Notes: a model not told the origin generated them from the sequence alone. Shown: positions 9,244 to 18,435, counted from the stretch's first letter. The stretch is 64,000 nucleotides of DNA from PALSA-612 sp963791225 (GCA_963791225.1 CAWBRV010000008.1:558001-622000), one strand, 5' to 3'. Numbers and translations are program-made.

Positions 9244-10407
9244 ATGACGGCACAGCTCAACCGCATTCGCCGAAGCCGCGTACGGATCTGGCTCCCGACG
9301 GTCGCGCTCGTCGCGGTCACGGTCGCCCTGCTCGTGCCCGCCCTGGGGTCGGCCCGGACACAAGGGCCGGTGAACACGGTGGAGCCGAAGATCTCCGGAT
9401 CGACCGCAGTGGGCGACACGCTCAGCGGCACGACCGGCGAGTGGACCGGGAATCCGATCAGCTTCAAGTACAACTGGCGCCGCTGCCCGCCGGACGGCGG
9501 CCAGGGCGCCGGAAACTGCGACGGGATCGTCGACGGGCCGGACAACACGTACACCCTCACCTCGGCCGACGTCGGCTTCACGATCCGCCTCCAGGTCAAG
9601 GCGTTCGACAGCAGCGGCGGGAAGGGCACGGGTACGTCGAACGCGACCGCCGTCGTCACCGGCACGGGCTCGGGACCGACGAACACCGGTTTGCCGACCG
9701 TCACGGGAACGGCCCAGGTCGGGCAGACGCTCACCGGAAGCAAGGGGTCGTGGGCAAGCGAATATCTGACCGACTTCGCATACGACTGGCTCCGCTGCGA
9801 CGCTGCGGGGAGCAACTGCGCGACGTTTGGAGCCACGGGCAGCACCACGGACGTCGTCGCCGCCGCGGACATGGGCTCCACGCTCCGCTTCCGCGTGAGC
9901 GCGACAGATCCGGCCGGTACCACCCAGGTGTCGTCTGCCCAGACTGCGGTCGTCCCCGGCGGTGCGGCGACACCTCCGCCTCCGCCTCCTTCGCCGCCCG
10001 CGTCGACGAAGCCCGGCTGTCCGTCGACCCGTGGCACGGTGCAGGTGACCGCCGTCACGTTGCCACAGCGGCTCGTGGTCGACCGGCAGTCGACGCAGTC
10101 CGTGCTGGCCCGAAGCTCGGGGCAGAGCGCCACCGTCCGCTACCACGTCTCCGACACGTGCGGCCGGTCCGTCCAGGGCGCGCTCGTCTATGCGACCGCC
10201 GTGCCGTTCGGCCAGCTGTCGACGCCGGCCGAGCAGGCGACGGGAGCGACGGGGTACGTCACCCTGACCTTCGAGACGCTGGCCGGGTTCCCGCTCGGCC
10301 GCAACCAGAGAAGCGTGGCCATCTTCGTCCGGGCCCGGAAGCAGGGTGAGGACCTGCTCGCGGGGATCTCCGCCCGCCGGCTGTTCGCGATTCCCATGAG
10401 CCGGTGA
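9244..10407 (+). CDS. Secreted protein with repeated Ig-like modules
   Basis: 387 residues. A signal peptide is clear: basic residues (RIRRSRVRIW) then a hydrophobic core ending near ALGSA at about 37. Two homologous modules follow (about 47-137 and 150-238), each with the pattern A-VGDTL-G--G-W---P--F-Y-WRRC ... Y-LTSADVG-TIR--VKA. A Pro-rich linker and a C-terminal beta-rich module (about 255-387) complete the protein. Such 'VG(D/Q)TL...Y-W-RC' modules are abundant in secreted Thermoleophilia proteins. An SD-like GGAGG lies 7 nt before the ATG, and a TACCCT hexamer at 9160-9165 is a possible -10 with a leader of about 75 nt. Probably a surface or matrix protein; no enzymatic motif is seen. 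Confidence 0.75.
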   Translation: MTAQLNRIRRSRVRIWLPTVALVAVTVALLVPALGSARTQGPVNTVEPKISGSTAVGDTLSGTTGEWTGNPISFKYNWRRCPPDGGQGAGNCDGIVDGPDNTYTLTSADVGFTIRLQVKAFDSSGGKGTGTSNATAVVTGTGSGPTNTGLPTVTGTAQVGQTLTGSKGSWASEYLTDFAYDWLRCDAAGSNCATFGATGSTTDVVAAADMGSTLRFRVSATDPAGTTQVSSAQTAVVPGGAATPPPPPPSPPASTKPGCPSTRGTVQVTAVTLPQRLVVDRQSTQSVLARSSGQSATVRYHVSDTCGRSVQGALVYATAVPFGQLSTPAEQATGATGYVTLTFETLAGFPLGRNQRSVAIFVRARKQGEDLLAGISARRLFAIPMSR

Positions 10408-10426
10408 GCCCGGCCGAGCCCGTGGC

Positions 10427-11221
10427 GTGCGCGTAGTCGGGGTCGTCCTCCTCCACGACGAGGACCTCCACGCCGAGCGCGTGATCCGCAACGTCGCGGG
10501 GTTCTGCGATCGTGTCCACGTCGCCGACCATGCGTCCACGGATCGCACGTGGGAGATCGTCTCCGGCCTCGCGACCGAACTGGAGAACGTCGAGGCGGTC
10601 CGGATCTCCCATGCCGCGCGCTCGCACGACCTCGTCCTGCCGTACGTGGGCACCGACACGTGGGTCCTGAGCGCGGACGGCGACGAGATGTTCGACCCCG
10701 AGGGGCTGGGCCGGTTGCGTCCGGCGCTCGAGGCCGGCCGTTACGGCGGCGCGTTCAGGCTCTTCCCGTCGATGCTCCACTGCGTCGAGATCGACGAGCA
10801 GGCCATGACTGCGACCGGGTACCTCTCGCCGCCCGCGCGCTCGGGCCCAAAGCTGTTCAACTTCGCCGTGCTCGAGTCGTGGGACGGGGTCGAGCGGGAG
10901 CGGCTCCACGAGGGCAACCCGGTCTTCCGGCCGGGGTGGCACTGGGAGTCGACGGCTCTGCTCGGCGAGGAGCACGACTGGGAGGAGAGCCCGTTCCGGT
11001 GCCTGCATGCCTGCTTCGTCCGGCGCTCGAGCCGCGATCCGCTCCAGGGTGAGCACGTGCGGCTGAACATCGGGGAGGCGAGCACGCAGCGGCGGGACCT
11101 GCGCGGCCGGATCGCCCGTGCGCTCCGCGGCGGCGCGAGCCCGTCGGGTGACTCGTGGAAGCTCGAGAAGTACCGGCGTGGACCGCTCGTGACGAAGGAT
11201 GCCGCCCCGTTTCTGACCTGA
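10427..11221 (+). CDS. Glycosyltransferase family 2-like
   Basis: 264 residues, GTG start. The GT-A fold is shown by VVGVVLLHDEDLHAERVIRNV, DRVHVADHASTDRTWEIV (nucleotide-binding Asp) and LSADGDEMFDPEG (DxD-type metal site), as in GT2 enzymes of the WaaE/SunS type. The C-terminal half has LFNFAVLESWDGVERERLHEGNP and a basic tail. It follows the Ig-module gene by 19 nt and overlaps the next GT. Donor and acceptor unknown. Confidence 0.7.
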   Translation: MRVVGVVLLHDEDLHAERVIRNVAGFCDRVHVADHASTDRTWEIVSGLATELENVEAVRISHAARSHDLVLPYVGTDTWVLSADGDEMFDPEGLGRLRPALEAGRYGGAFRLFPSMLHCVEIDEQAMTATGYLSPPARSGPKLFNFAVLESWDGVERERLHEGNPVFRPGWHWESTALLGEEHDWEESPFRCLHACFVRRSSRDPLQGEHVRLNIGEASTQRRDLRGRIARALRGGASPSGDSWKLEKYRRGPLVTKDAAPFLT

Positions 11222-12030
11222 CCCTCTCCGTCGTCGTCGCTACCTACGAGTGGCCGGAGGCGCTCGAGGCGGTGCTCCGCGGGCTCGAGGCGCAGTCCGA
11301 CCGGGACTTCGACATCGTCGTCGCCGACGACGGATCCGGGCCGGCGACCACCGAGCTCGTTCGCGCCTGTTCGCCACATCTACCGCTAAGGCACGTGCGC
11401 CAGGAGGACGAGGGCTACCGGCTCGCGCGCGTGCGCAACCTCGGCGCGCGAGAGGCCGCCGGCGACTACCTCGTGTTCGTCGACGGCGACGTCGTGCCTC
11501 GCCGCCACTTCGTCCGGGAGCTGCGTCGAAGCGCGATCGACGGCTGGTTCGTGGCCGGCAAGCGGCTCCTGCTCGACGCCGAGCTGACCCGGCGGGTCCT
11601 CGCCGACCGCATCCCGATCCAACGCTGGTCGTTCCCGCACTGGGCGCTGCACTACGAGCACGTCGAGCCGCTCCGCGCACTGACCGCGCGCGACCGTCGC
11701 CGGCCCGGCCGCGACGGCCTTCCGGAGTTCGTGCCGCACGCGGACGGCTACGGCTTCCTGCTCGGCGTCTCACGCGCCGACTTCGAGCGCGTCAACGGGT
11801 ACGACACGCGCTTCGCCGGCTGGGGCGGCGAGGACGTCGACATGGCCGTCCGGCTGCGGCGTGCAGGCCTCCGGGGCGGCTGGCCCGGCCCGCACAGCAC
11901 CTTGCTGCACCTCTGGCACGAGACGCGCAAGCCCGCCGAACGCCCGAACGACGCGCTGCTCCGCGAGACGGAGGCAAGCGATCGCATCGACGCGGTCGAA
12001 GGTCTGCACGAGCTCGAGGCCGCGCGATGA
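11155..12030 (+). CDS. GT2 glycosyltransferase with galactosyltransferase-type C-terminal module
   Basis: Up to 291 residues. The only start-like codon is GTG at 11155, inside the previous gene; no ATG, GTG or TTG lies closer to the conserved LSVVVATYEW, so the start is uncertain. Motifs: VVADDGSG, EDEGYRLARVRNLGAREA, LVFVDGDVVP (DxD), and near the C-terminus RFAGWGGEDVDMAVRLRRAG, the Glyco_transf_7C signature. The EDEGYRLA...RN/DGD/GWGGED combination is found in GT2 enzymes related to chondroitin-synthase GalNAc-transferase domains. This supports an amino-sugar-containing polymer but does not prove it. Confidence 0.72.
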   Translation: MEAREVPAWTARDEGCRPVSDLTLSVVVATYEWPEALEAVLRGLEAQSDRDFDIVVADDGSGPATTELVRACSPHLPLRHVRQEDEGYRLARVRNLGAREAAGDYLVFVDGDVVPRRHFVRELRRSAIDGWFVAGKRLLLDAELTRRVLADRIPIQRWSFPHWALHYEHVEPLRALTARDRRRPGRDGLPEFVPHADGYGFLLGVSRADFERVNGYDTRFAGWGGEDVDMAVRLRRAGLRGGWPGPHSTLLHLWHETRKPAERPNDALLRETEASDRIDAVEGLHELEAAR

Positions 12031-12890
12031 ACGTCGAGCGCGACGTCAGCGTGCTCGTCAAGACGTTCCAGCGACCCGATGCACTGCGCCGCCTCGTCGC
12101 CTCGATCAGGCGGTTCTACCCGAGCATCCCGATCCTCGTGGTCGACGACTCGGAGGCGCCGCTCGAGCCCGTTCCCGAGGGCGTGACCGGCTACTGGCAT
12201 CTCCCCTTCAACTCCCTCGGCGTCTCGGCGGGGCGCAACTTCGGCCTCCGGCAGGTCGAGACCGACTACGTCCTCGTCTGCGACGACGACATGGTGTTCG
12301 GGCGCAAGACGGACCTCTCGAAGATGCTCCGCACCGTCGTGACAACGCAGTTCGACCTGGTCTCGTGCATGTGGATGGATCACGAGCCGTGGAGGTCGAT
12401 CCGCCGGGGCTACCGCCGGTACGAGGGCACACTCGACGTCGTCGACGGCGTTCTCGTGCATCGGCTCGGAGCCACGAGAGGGACGGTGGACGGCCTGCCC
12501 GTCTTCGACATCGTCCACCAGTTCTTCGTCGCCCCCACGGAGGTGCTCGGCGACGAGCCGTGGGATTCCCGGCTCAAGGTCGCCGGCGAGCACGTCGAGC
12601 TGTTCCTGGCGCTCAAGGGGCGGGGCGTGCTCTGCACCAGGCTCCCGGACGTCGTCGTCTACCACTATCCGGAGCTGCCGCCCGAGTACCTGCGCGTCCG
12701 CTCCGACACCGCTCCCTCCGTGCAGCTCCTCAGGGAGAGTCGCGGTTTCGACCGCGAGGTCACGGTCGGGCGCCTGTTCCGGCCGACGGACAGGATCGTC
12801 TACGGGCTCCCGAGCACCGTCGCCCACACCGGCTCGCGGGCCGTGCGGGTCGCGCGCCGCCTGACGCGAGAAGGAAGGCTTCGCGCCTGA
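12027..12890 (+). CDS. GT12-like glycosyltransferase (beta-1,4-GalNAc-transferase type)
   Basis: 287 residues; ATG overlaps the preceding stop (ATGA). The N-terminal half reads like the B4GALNT/GT12 family: VSVLVKTFQRPDALRRLVAS, IRRFYPSIPILVVDDSE, YWHLPFNSLGVSAGRNFGL, ETDYVLVCDDDMVFGRKTDL (acidic metal site). The order and spacing (KTF-R...SIRRFYP...DDS...P-FN...AGRN...DDD-VF) match animal GM2/GD2 synthase-type enzymes closely by eye. FFVAPTEVLGDEPWD and VAGEHVELFL complete the acceptor region. The proposed UDP-GalNAc donor is family-based inference. Confidence 0.7.
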   Translation: MNVERDVSVLVKTFQRPDALRRLVASIRRFYPSIPILVVDDSEAPLEPVPEGVTGYWHLPFNSLGVSAGRNFGLRQVETDYVLVCDDDMVFGRKTDLSKMLRTVVTTQFDLVSCMWMDHEPWRSIRRGYRRYEGTLDVVDGVLVHRLGATRGTVDGLPVFDIVHQFFVAPTEVLGDEPWDSRLKVAGEHVELFLALKGRGVLCTRLPDVVVYHYPELPPEYLRVRSDTAPSVQLLRESRGFDREVTVGRLFRPTDRIVYGLPSTVAHTGSRAVRVARRLTREGRLRA

Positions 12891-12921
12891 GAGGTGCCGC
12901 GGAGCGTCGCGGCGGCTCGTA

Positions 12922-12927
12922 TAGGGT
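12922..12927 (+). promoter_or_regulatory. Putative -10 box of leaderless transcript (TAGGGT)
   Basis: TAGGGT followed by a 7-nt spacer and GTG at 12935. It matches the actinobacterial TANNNT -10 with a transcript starting at the GTG. The same geometry recurs in this window. Confidence 0.55.
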
Positions 12928-12934
12928 TGCCCCC

Positions 12935-13888
12935 GTGCACCGCTCGAGGACGGGCATCGTGACGATCACTCCCGACCGGTGGCAGGGACGCGCGAGCCAT
13001 CTTCACCGCCGCGGCGTCGCCACGACGTACAAGATCCACGACCGGATCCTGTCCAACCGGCGGGCGCGGGCGCTGTACGCCGGCAACCGGCCGTCCCTCG
13101 ACGAGACGCAACGGCGGGTGATCCAGGAGCTCGACGAGGTGGGCTACTCGACCCTGAGCGTCACGGAGCTCTTCTCCACCGAGGCCTGGCAGGCGATCCA
13201 GACGGAGGCGGCCGAGTTCATCGCGGCGACCGAGAAGGCGTTGACGGGCGACGAGGGCGAGCTCATGCGCCGGGAGGGCAAGGAGTTCCTCGTCCGGAAG
13301 TACGACGTGCAGAGCGTCGTCCCGCTCGACAATCCCTGGCTCTCCGCCTGTATCTCACGGCGACTGATCGACATCGCGAGCTCGTACCTCCAACTCTGGT
13401 CGAAGCTCGAGTACGTCGACCTGTGGTACTCGCTACCCGTCGGGGAGGATGCCGAGCGCAAGGCGTCGCAGATCTGGCACCGCGACTTCAACGACAGTCA
13501 CCTCCTGAAGGCGTTCCTGTACCTGAGCGACGTGGACGAGCGATCGGGGCCGTTCGAATACGTGCCCGGGAGCCAGCCCGGCGGCCCTCACGCCGGGATC
13601 CATCCCTGGGCGCCGATGGCCGTCGGCAGGGTCTCGGACAAGGAGCTCGCCAAGTTCGTCTCCGCGGAGGACGTGCGCACCTTCACGGCGCCGAGGGGCA
13701 CGCTCATCCTCTGCAACACGAGCGGATTGCACCGCGGCGGCTTCGCGGAGTCCGCCCCGCGGGTCCTCGCCGCGGTTACCTTCTGCTCGCCTGCGTCGCT
13801 CGCGTCGCTGACCGAGCGGAACTACACGCTGCCGCGAGGCACCGACCTGAAGCAACTCGACCCGGTCATCCGGTACGCGTTGACCTGA
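12935..13888 (+). CDS. Phytanoyl-CoA dioxygenase (PhyH)-family Fe(II)/2-oxoglutarate oxygenase
   Basis: 317 residues from GTG 12935; an in-frame GTG at 12959 is possible, but the TANNNT box favours the first. The iron triad is visible: H182 and D184 in WHRDFND, and H266 in GLHRGG. An Arg a few residues further (PRVLAAVTF) is placed to bind 2-oxoglutarate. YLSDVDERSGPFEYVPGSQPGG is the typical PhyH strand-loop. In a glycosyltransferase cluster such enzymes hydroxylate or oxidise a sugar or lipid substituent; the true substrate is unknown. Its 3' end overlaps the convergent GT gene by 23 nt. Confidence 0.78.
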   Translation: MHRSRTGIVTITPDRWQGRASHLHRRGVATTYKIHDRILSNRRARALYAGNRPSLDETQRRVIQELDEVGYSTLSVTELFSTEAWQAIQTEAAEFIAATEKALTGDEGELMRREGKEFLVRKYDVQSVVPLDNPWLSACISRRLIDIASSYLQLWSKLEYVDLWYSLPVGEDAERKASQIWHRDFNDSHLLKAFLYLSDVDERSGPFEYVPGSQPGGPHAGIHPWAPMAVGRVSDKELAKFVSAEDVRTFTAPRGTLILCNTSGLHRGGFAESAPRVLAAVTFCSPASLASLTERNYTLPRGTDLKQLDPVIRYALT

Positions 13889-14903
13889 GCCCGGTCGGGA
13901 GCTCGTCCGACGGCTGTTCCGGGCGCGCCACGAGCAGGGTCTGGATCAGCCGGCGGTAGGCGGTGCACATCACGTCGCCCGCGGGTGCTTGTTCGAGCGC
14001 GCGCCGTCGCAGCTCGGGGTATCGCGCCCGCATATCGGCGATCGCCGTGACGACGTCGTCCCGATAGCCGATCCCGTACCGGCTCGCCAGCTCGACGATC
14101 CCGCCGCCGTCCTCGTGGTAGAGCACGGGCAGCCCGCACTGGGCCCCCTCGACATGGTGCATCCCGCCCGGCTCCCACCGAGAGGCGGTGAGGTAGACGT
14201 GACCCTGTCGAAGCAGGTCGCCGAGCTCGGCCCCCGTCGCCGGAGGAAACGTCCGGGCGGCTCGCCACTCGCAGGCCGACGGCCAGCGCCCGATCACCCA
14301 CAACTCGACGTTCGGAAGGTCGCCCGCGGCGATCAGCCGATCGACCTCCTGGTAGACGTCGAAGCCCTTCAGCGGGTTGTCCGACCAGTGGTGCGTCACG
14401 AGACGCATCGTCTCGCCGAGCTCCGCGCTGCCGACCGGATGGAAGATCGCCGGGTCGGCGCCGTTGTGGATCACGGAGTGGGGCCGCGATCGGTCGAACC
14501 AGCGCTCGGCATGGTGATCCCGGAGCCACTCGGAGATGAAGACGGTGTGGTCGGCGAGCCGGTTCACCTCCGCCAGCAGTCCGTCGATCTCGCTCGTCCC
14601 CTTGCGCAGGTCGCACTCGTTGACACGGTGCAGGCAGACCGCCCCGGGGTGCTGTCGCTTGTACCGGGCGAGCTCCTCGGAGCCGAAGGTGACGTTCCCC
14701 CCGACGCGCGGGTCGACGACGACGGCAACATCCGCCGGTCCGTCGAGATCGAAGCGGACGTCGTAACCGGTCTCGCTCAGATGCCGGAGGACCTGGGCCA
14801 GCCACCAGTTGCCGCCTCCCCACGGATGCTCGACGGGCCGCATGTTGAACGCGATCCGACCCACGACGGGGGCGGAGCGATCCGGGCGCCGGCGGACTCG
14901 CAT
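13866..14903 (-). CDS. Glycosyltransferase, GT-B (GT4-like)
   Basis: 345 residues, ATG. VGRIAFNMRPVEHPWGGGNWWLAQ is the N-terminal glycine-rich acceptor loop. CLHRVNECDLRKG, HTVFISEWLRDHH and HSVIHNGADPAIFHP mark the hinge region, and HWSDNPLKGFDVYQEVDRLI, YLTASRWEPGGMHHVEGAQCGLPVLYHEDGGG marks the donor-binding half. A TAGGCT box 8 nt upstream of the ATG suggests a leaderless transcript. Convergent with the PhyH gene (23-nt coding overlap). Confidence 0.78.
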   Translation of the reverse strand: MRVRRRPDRSAPVVGRIAFNMRPVEHPWGGGNWWLAQVLRHLSETGYDVRFDLDGPADVAVVVDPRVGGNVTFGSEELARYKRQHPGAVCLHRVNECDLRKGTSEIDGLLAEVNRLADHTVFISEWLRDHHAERWFDRSRPHSVIHNGADPAIFHPVGSAELGETMRLVTHHWSDNPLKGFDVYQEVDRLIAAGDLPNVELWVIGRWPSACEWRAARTFPPATGAELGDLLRQGHVYLTASRWEPGGMHHVEGAQCGLPVLYHEDGGGIVELASRYGIGYRDDVVTAIADMRARYPELRRRALEQAPAGDVMCTAYRRLIQTLLVARPEQPSDELPTGLRSTRTG

Positions 14904-14911
14904 CAGACCGC

Positions 14912-14917
14912 AGCCTA
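14912..14917 (-). promoter_or_regulatory. Putative -10 box (TAGGCT) of GT gene
   Basis: On the minus strand TAGGCT is followed by an 8-nt spacer and the ATG at 14903, matching the leaderless -10 geometry seen at other gene starts here. Confidence 0.5.
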
Positions 14918-14921
14918 GAGG

Positions 14922-15287
14922 CTAGAGGCCCGGGAGCTCCGGCTCCCAGGACGCCTCGACCACGTAGCCGTCGGGGTCGCTGCACTTCACGCTGACGTAC
15001 CCGGGCTCGTCCCACTCCTCGACGATCGGGACTCCGTCGGCGGCGAGCCGGTCGCGGAAGGCGCGGACGGCCTCGGGGCGTGGCATACGGACGCCGAAAT
15101 GAAGGAAGGCCGGCACGCTGATCGGCTCGTCGGTCGGCCCGAGCGCGAGCGAGAAGCCGGCGGCGTCGTAGAGCATCAGCACGCCTCCGTCGTAGCGCCG
15201 AGCGGGCTTCGCGGCGAAGCCGAAGTACGTCTCGTAGAAGCGGCGCGACCGCTCCTGGTCGCTGATGGCGAGAGCCAGATGCCTCAC
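14922..15287 (-). CDS. VOC-family (glyoxalase/bleomycin-resistance fold) protein
   Basis: 121 residues from a GTG start (VRHLALAISDQERSRRFYET). Two betaalphabetabetabeta modules are apparent: the first around FYETYFGFAAK, the second around FGVRMPRPEAVRAFRDRLA, ending DPDGYVVEASW. The metal ligand positions of VOC enzymes are partly present (H3, E112). VOC proteins range from lyases and dioxygenases to resistance proteins; nothing here fixes the activity. It lies between two outward GT genes and is not evidently part of an operon. Confidence 0.75.
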   Translation of the reverse strand: MRHLALAISDQERSRRFYETYFGFAAKPARRYDGGVLMLYDAAGFSLALGPTDEPISVPAFLHFGVRMPRPEAVRAFRDRLAADGVPIVEEWDEPGYVSVKCSDPDGYVVEASWEPELPGL

Positions 15288-15326
15288 TCCGCAATTGTTA
15301 ACCGATGGCCACGACACTATTCCACC

Positions 15327-16445
15327 GTGGCGGCAACCACACCCATGCGGCGCCTCGGCGCACCGCTCCGCGGGCTCGCGATCGGCGTGCGGACGCAGGC
15401 CTGGCCCGCACACTCGCGACTGTTCGTGGCAGGGGACGGCAACGAATGGGCGATTGCCGACGATGCGGCGGAAGTCACACGGCTCGCGCAGAGCCTGGGC
15501 GTCCGCGTCGGCCCCGAGCGCTGGATCGCCCGCGTCCGCAACCAGTCCGTCTTCCACACGAGCCAGTTCACGCTGATCGGCCTTCCGTTCGAGCGGAACG
15601 GCAACCGGCTCGGCGTCGCCTACCTCCACGGTCGGCCTGGCACGCCGGGCATGCCCGACTTCGACACCTGCTACGAGACGGTGAAGCGCCGCCACGAGGA
15701 GCTCGACCGCGTGCAGGTCTCGAATCGGGCGATGGAGGAGCTCGTGCTCGGAACCGGGATCGCGCCCGGGAAGGTGTTCAGGATCCCGATCGGCGTCGAT
15801 CCCGTGCGCTTCCAGCCGCGCGACGACGCAACGCGTGAGGACGCGAGGCGGGAGCTTGGGCTACCCGGTTCGGCGTTCGTCGTCGGCTCGTTTCAGAAGG
15901 ACGGCGTCGGCTGGAGCGACGGACTCGAGCCGAAGCTGATCAAGGGGCCGGACGTGCTCCTCGACGTTGCCGGGCGGCTCGCGCGCGAGGTGCCGGAGCT
16001 GTGCGTTCTGCTCACCGGGCCTGCGCGGGGCTACGTCGCCGCCGGGCTCGAGCGGCTCGGTGTCCCGTACAACCACGTGCTCCTGCCCGACCTCGATGCC
16101 GTCGCTCGCGCGTACCGCGCGATCGACGTCTGCCTCGTCACCTCGCGCGACGAGGGCGGCCCCAAGGCGGTGCTGGAGTCGATGGCGACCGGGGTGCCGC
16201 TCGTGACGACGCGCGTCGGGCAGGCGGCCGACCTCGTCCGCGACGGCGAGAACGGCTGGCTCTGCGACGTCGAGGACGCCGAAGGGCTCGCCGCCGCCGC
16301 GGCCCACGTCGCGGGCGCGTCCGCCGCCGAGCTTGACCGGGTCGCCGCCGCCGCGCGCGAGACGGCGGAGGCGTGCTCGTGGGATGCGCTCCGCCCGCGC
16401 TGGCGCGAGCTGCTCACCGGATTCGTGGCGATGGAGCAGCGATGA
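15327..16445 (+). CDS. Glycosyltransferase family 4
   Basis: 372 residues from GTG 15327; ATG 15345 is an alternative. It has KVFRIPIGVDPVRFQP (hinge), VVGSFQKDGVGWSDG, KLIKGPDVLLDVAGRL (donor domain), VLLPDLDAVARAYRAIDVCLVTSRDEGGPKAVLESMATGVPLVTTRVGQ (E-x7-E motif region) and DLVRDGENGWL. A CACTAT hexamer 6 nt upstream of the GTG is a weak leaderless -10. It opens a run of coupled GT genes (15.3-19.7 kb). Confidence 0.82.
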   Translation: MAATTPMRRLGAPLRGLAIGVRTQAWPAHSRLFVAGDGNEWAIADDAAEVTRLAQSLGVRVGPERWIARVRNQSVFHTSQFTLIGLPFERNGNRLGVAYLHGRPGTPGMPDFDTCYETVKRRHEELDRVQVSNRAMEELVLGTGIAPGKVFRIPIGVDPVRFQPRDDATREDARRELGLPGSAFVVGSFQKDGVGWSDGLEPKLIKGPDVLLDVAGRLAREVPELCVLLTGPARGYVAAGLERLGVPYNHVLLPDLDAVARAYRAIDVCLVTSRDEGGPKAVLESMATGVPLVTTRVGQAADLVRDGENGWLCDVEDAEGLAAAAAHVAGASAAELDRVAAAARETAEACSWDALRPRWRELLTGFVAMEQR

Positions 16446-17461
16446 GACGGCTGACGCGGGCGGCGATTGGCCTCTCCCGGCCGGCCCGCGGCGAGATCGC
16501 CGTCTTCTACGGCCACCGGCGCCTGCCGGCCCCGGGCGATCCGGTCGAGGGCGGGATGGTGAAGTTCCAGCGGCTGCAGGCGGTCTTCCCGAACCGGACG
16601 CGCGACTTCAACCTCCTCTACCTCGGCTCGAGCTCGCTCCCGGCCGACGAGCAGGACGTGATCCGGCTCGCCGAGCGCCGCGCGGCGCCGCTGGTCGTCA
16701 ACCAGAACGGCGTCGCCTACCCCGGCTGGGCCGGCGAGCGGACGGACGAGATGAACGTGCGGCTCCGCAGGGTCGTCGAGCGCGCCACGCACGTCGTCTA
16801 CCAGAGCGCGTTCTGCAAGCTCGCCGCCGACCGCTATCTCGGCGAGGCTCGTGCAGGCTGGGAGATCCTGCACAACGCCGTCGACACGACCGTCTTCACG
16901 CCGGCGCCCGAGCCGCCGCCCGGCGGGCCCGTCCTCCTGCTCGCAGGCGACCAGACCGCCTTGTACCGGCTCGAGACAGCGCTGCGCACGCTCGCGCTGC
17001 TGCCGGACGCGCGGCTGCTCGTGACCGGCACCGTCTTCGACAGCGGCCGGCATCTCGCCGACGAGCTCGGCCTTTCGGCGCGTGTCCTCTTCACGGGGCG
17101 ATATGCGCAGCGCGAGGCGCCCTCCATCTACCGGCGCGCGCATCTGCTGCTGCATCCGAAGGTGAACGATCCCTGCCCCAACGTCGTGCTCGAGGCGCTC
17201 GCCTCGGGCTTGCCGGTCGTCCACTCGGAGAGCGGCGGCACTCCCGAGCTGGTCGGGGACGCAGGCATCGGGATCGGCTCGGACACGACCTGGGAGCGCG
17301 ATGTGCCGCCGGCGCCCGAACTGCTCGCCGCGGCGATCGAGCAAGTTCTCGAGCGGCTCGCCGATCTGCGCGGGGAGGCCCGCGCCCGGGCCGAGCGCTT
17401 CGACTTGGCGCCGTGGGTCGAGCGCCACCGCGAGCTGTTCGGGGCGCTGCTGAGCCTGTGA
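16442..17461 (+). CDS. Glycosyltransferase, GT-B (GT4-like)
   Basis: 339 residues, ATGA overlap with the previous GT. Features: VVNQNGVAYPGWAGERTDEMN, THVVYQSAFCKLAADR, ILHNAVDTTVFTPAP, then the donor domain with LLLHPKVNDPCPNVVLEALASGLPVVHSESGGTPELV (catalytic Glu region). The lead-in GHRRLPAPGDPVEGGMVKFQRL is consistent with the acceptor side. Coupled upstream and downstream to other GTs, so probably one step of the same repeat-unit assembly. Confidence 0.78.
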   Translation: MRRLTRAAIGLSRPARGEIAVFYGHRRLPAPGDPVEGGMVKFQRLQAVFPNRTRDFNLLYLGSSSLPADEQDVIRLAERRAAPLVVNQNGVAYPGWAGERTDEMNVRLRRVVERATHVVYQSAFCKLAADRYLGEARAGWEILHNAVDTTVFTPAPEPPPGGPVLLLAGDQTALYRLETALRTLALLPDARLLVTGTVFDSGRHLADELGLSARVLFTGRYAQREAPSIYRRAHLLLHPKVNDPCPNVVLEALASGLPVVHSESGGTPELVGDAGIGIGSDTTWERDVPPAPELLAAAIEQVLERLADLRGEARARAERFDLAPWVERHRELFGALLSL

Positions 17462-18435
17462 GGGTGAGCGTCGTCATGCCGGTGCGGGACGGTGAGCGCT
17501 TCGTCGTCGAAGCCGTGGAGAGCGTCCTCGGGCAGACGCTCGCCGACCTGGAGCTGATCGTCGTCGACGACGGCTCGACCGACTCGACGCCGGCGTTGCT
17601 CGCCGAGCTTGCCCGTCGCGACGCTCGGGTGCGGGTGCTGACGCAGGCGCCGGGCGGGTTGGCGGCTGCGCTCAACGCCGGCTGCGCGCTCGCCCGTGCG
17701 CCCGTGATCGCGCGGATGGACGCCGACGACGTCGCGCTCGCCGATCGGCTCGTGCGCCAGGTCGCCTTTCTCGAAGCGCAGCCGGAGGTGGCCGTGCTCG
17801 GGGGAGGCATCGTGCTCGTCGACGAGGACGGGCGCGAGTTCGACCGCGAGCCGGGGCAGCCGGCGCTCGACCTCTCCGAGCGGAATGCAATCGTGCACGG
17901 CACGGTGGCGATGCGCGCCGACGCGTTCCGCGCGCTCGGCGGCTACCGGCTCGACCAGTCCGAGGACTACGACCTCTGGCTTCGCGTCGAGGAGCGCCAC
18001 GGCATCGCCGCGCTTTCGGAGCCCGTGATCCGCTACCGCTTCCATCCCGGCCAGTTCTCGGTCACGAAGCTCGAGCGGCAGGCGCTCGGCGCGCTCTGCG
18101 TGCGCGCCGCGGCGCGGGAGCGCCGGGCGGGCCGGTCCGATCCGCTCGACGGCGTCGAGCGTCTCGACCCGGACGTGGCCGCGCGGCTCGGTGTCTCCCG
18201 GGAGGAGATCGACCGCGACGTCGTCGCGGACGCGGTGCAATGGGCGGCCACGTTGCGGCGGGTCGGGCGGGACGACGAGGCCGAGGTGCTGCTCGACACG
18301 GCTGCGGCGGTTCCAGGAGCGCCGTCGCGCCGGTCGCTCGCGCGCCGGGCGAGGCTGCTGCTGCTCAAGCGCGCGGCCCGGCACGGCCGGGTGCGGGAGT
18401 CGGCACGACAGCTCGCGGGCTGGGCGCGGCCGTGA
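17458..18435 (+). CDS. Glycosyltransferase family 2
   Basis: 325 residues, GTG start overlapping the previous stop (GTGA). Canonical GT2 N-terminus: RVSVVMPVRDGERFVVEAVESVL, LELIVVDDGSTDSTP, then ARMDADDVALADRL (DxD) and DQSEDYDLWLRV (the acidic ED/catalytic base region). The C-terminal ~100 residues are helical and rich in Arg. A typical inverting enzyme using a UDP- or dTDP-sugar; specificity unknown. Confidence 0.85.
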   Translation: MRVSVVMPVRDGERFVVEAVESVLGQTLADLELIVVDDGSTDSTPALLAELARRDARVRVLTQAPGGLAAALNAGCALARAPVIARMDADDVALADRLVRQVAFLEAQPEVAVLGGGIVLVDEDGREFDREPGQPALDLSERNAIVHGTVAMRADAFRALGGYRLDQSEDYDLWLRVEERHGIAALSEPVIRYRFHPGQFSVTKLERQALGALCVRAAARERRAGRSDPLDGVERLDPDVAARLGVSREEIDRDVVADAVQWAATLRRVGRDDEAEVLLDTAAAVPGAPSRRSLARRARLLLLKRAARHGRVRESARQLAGWARP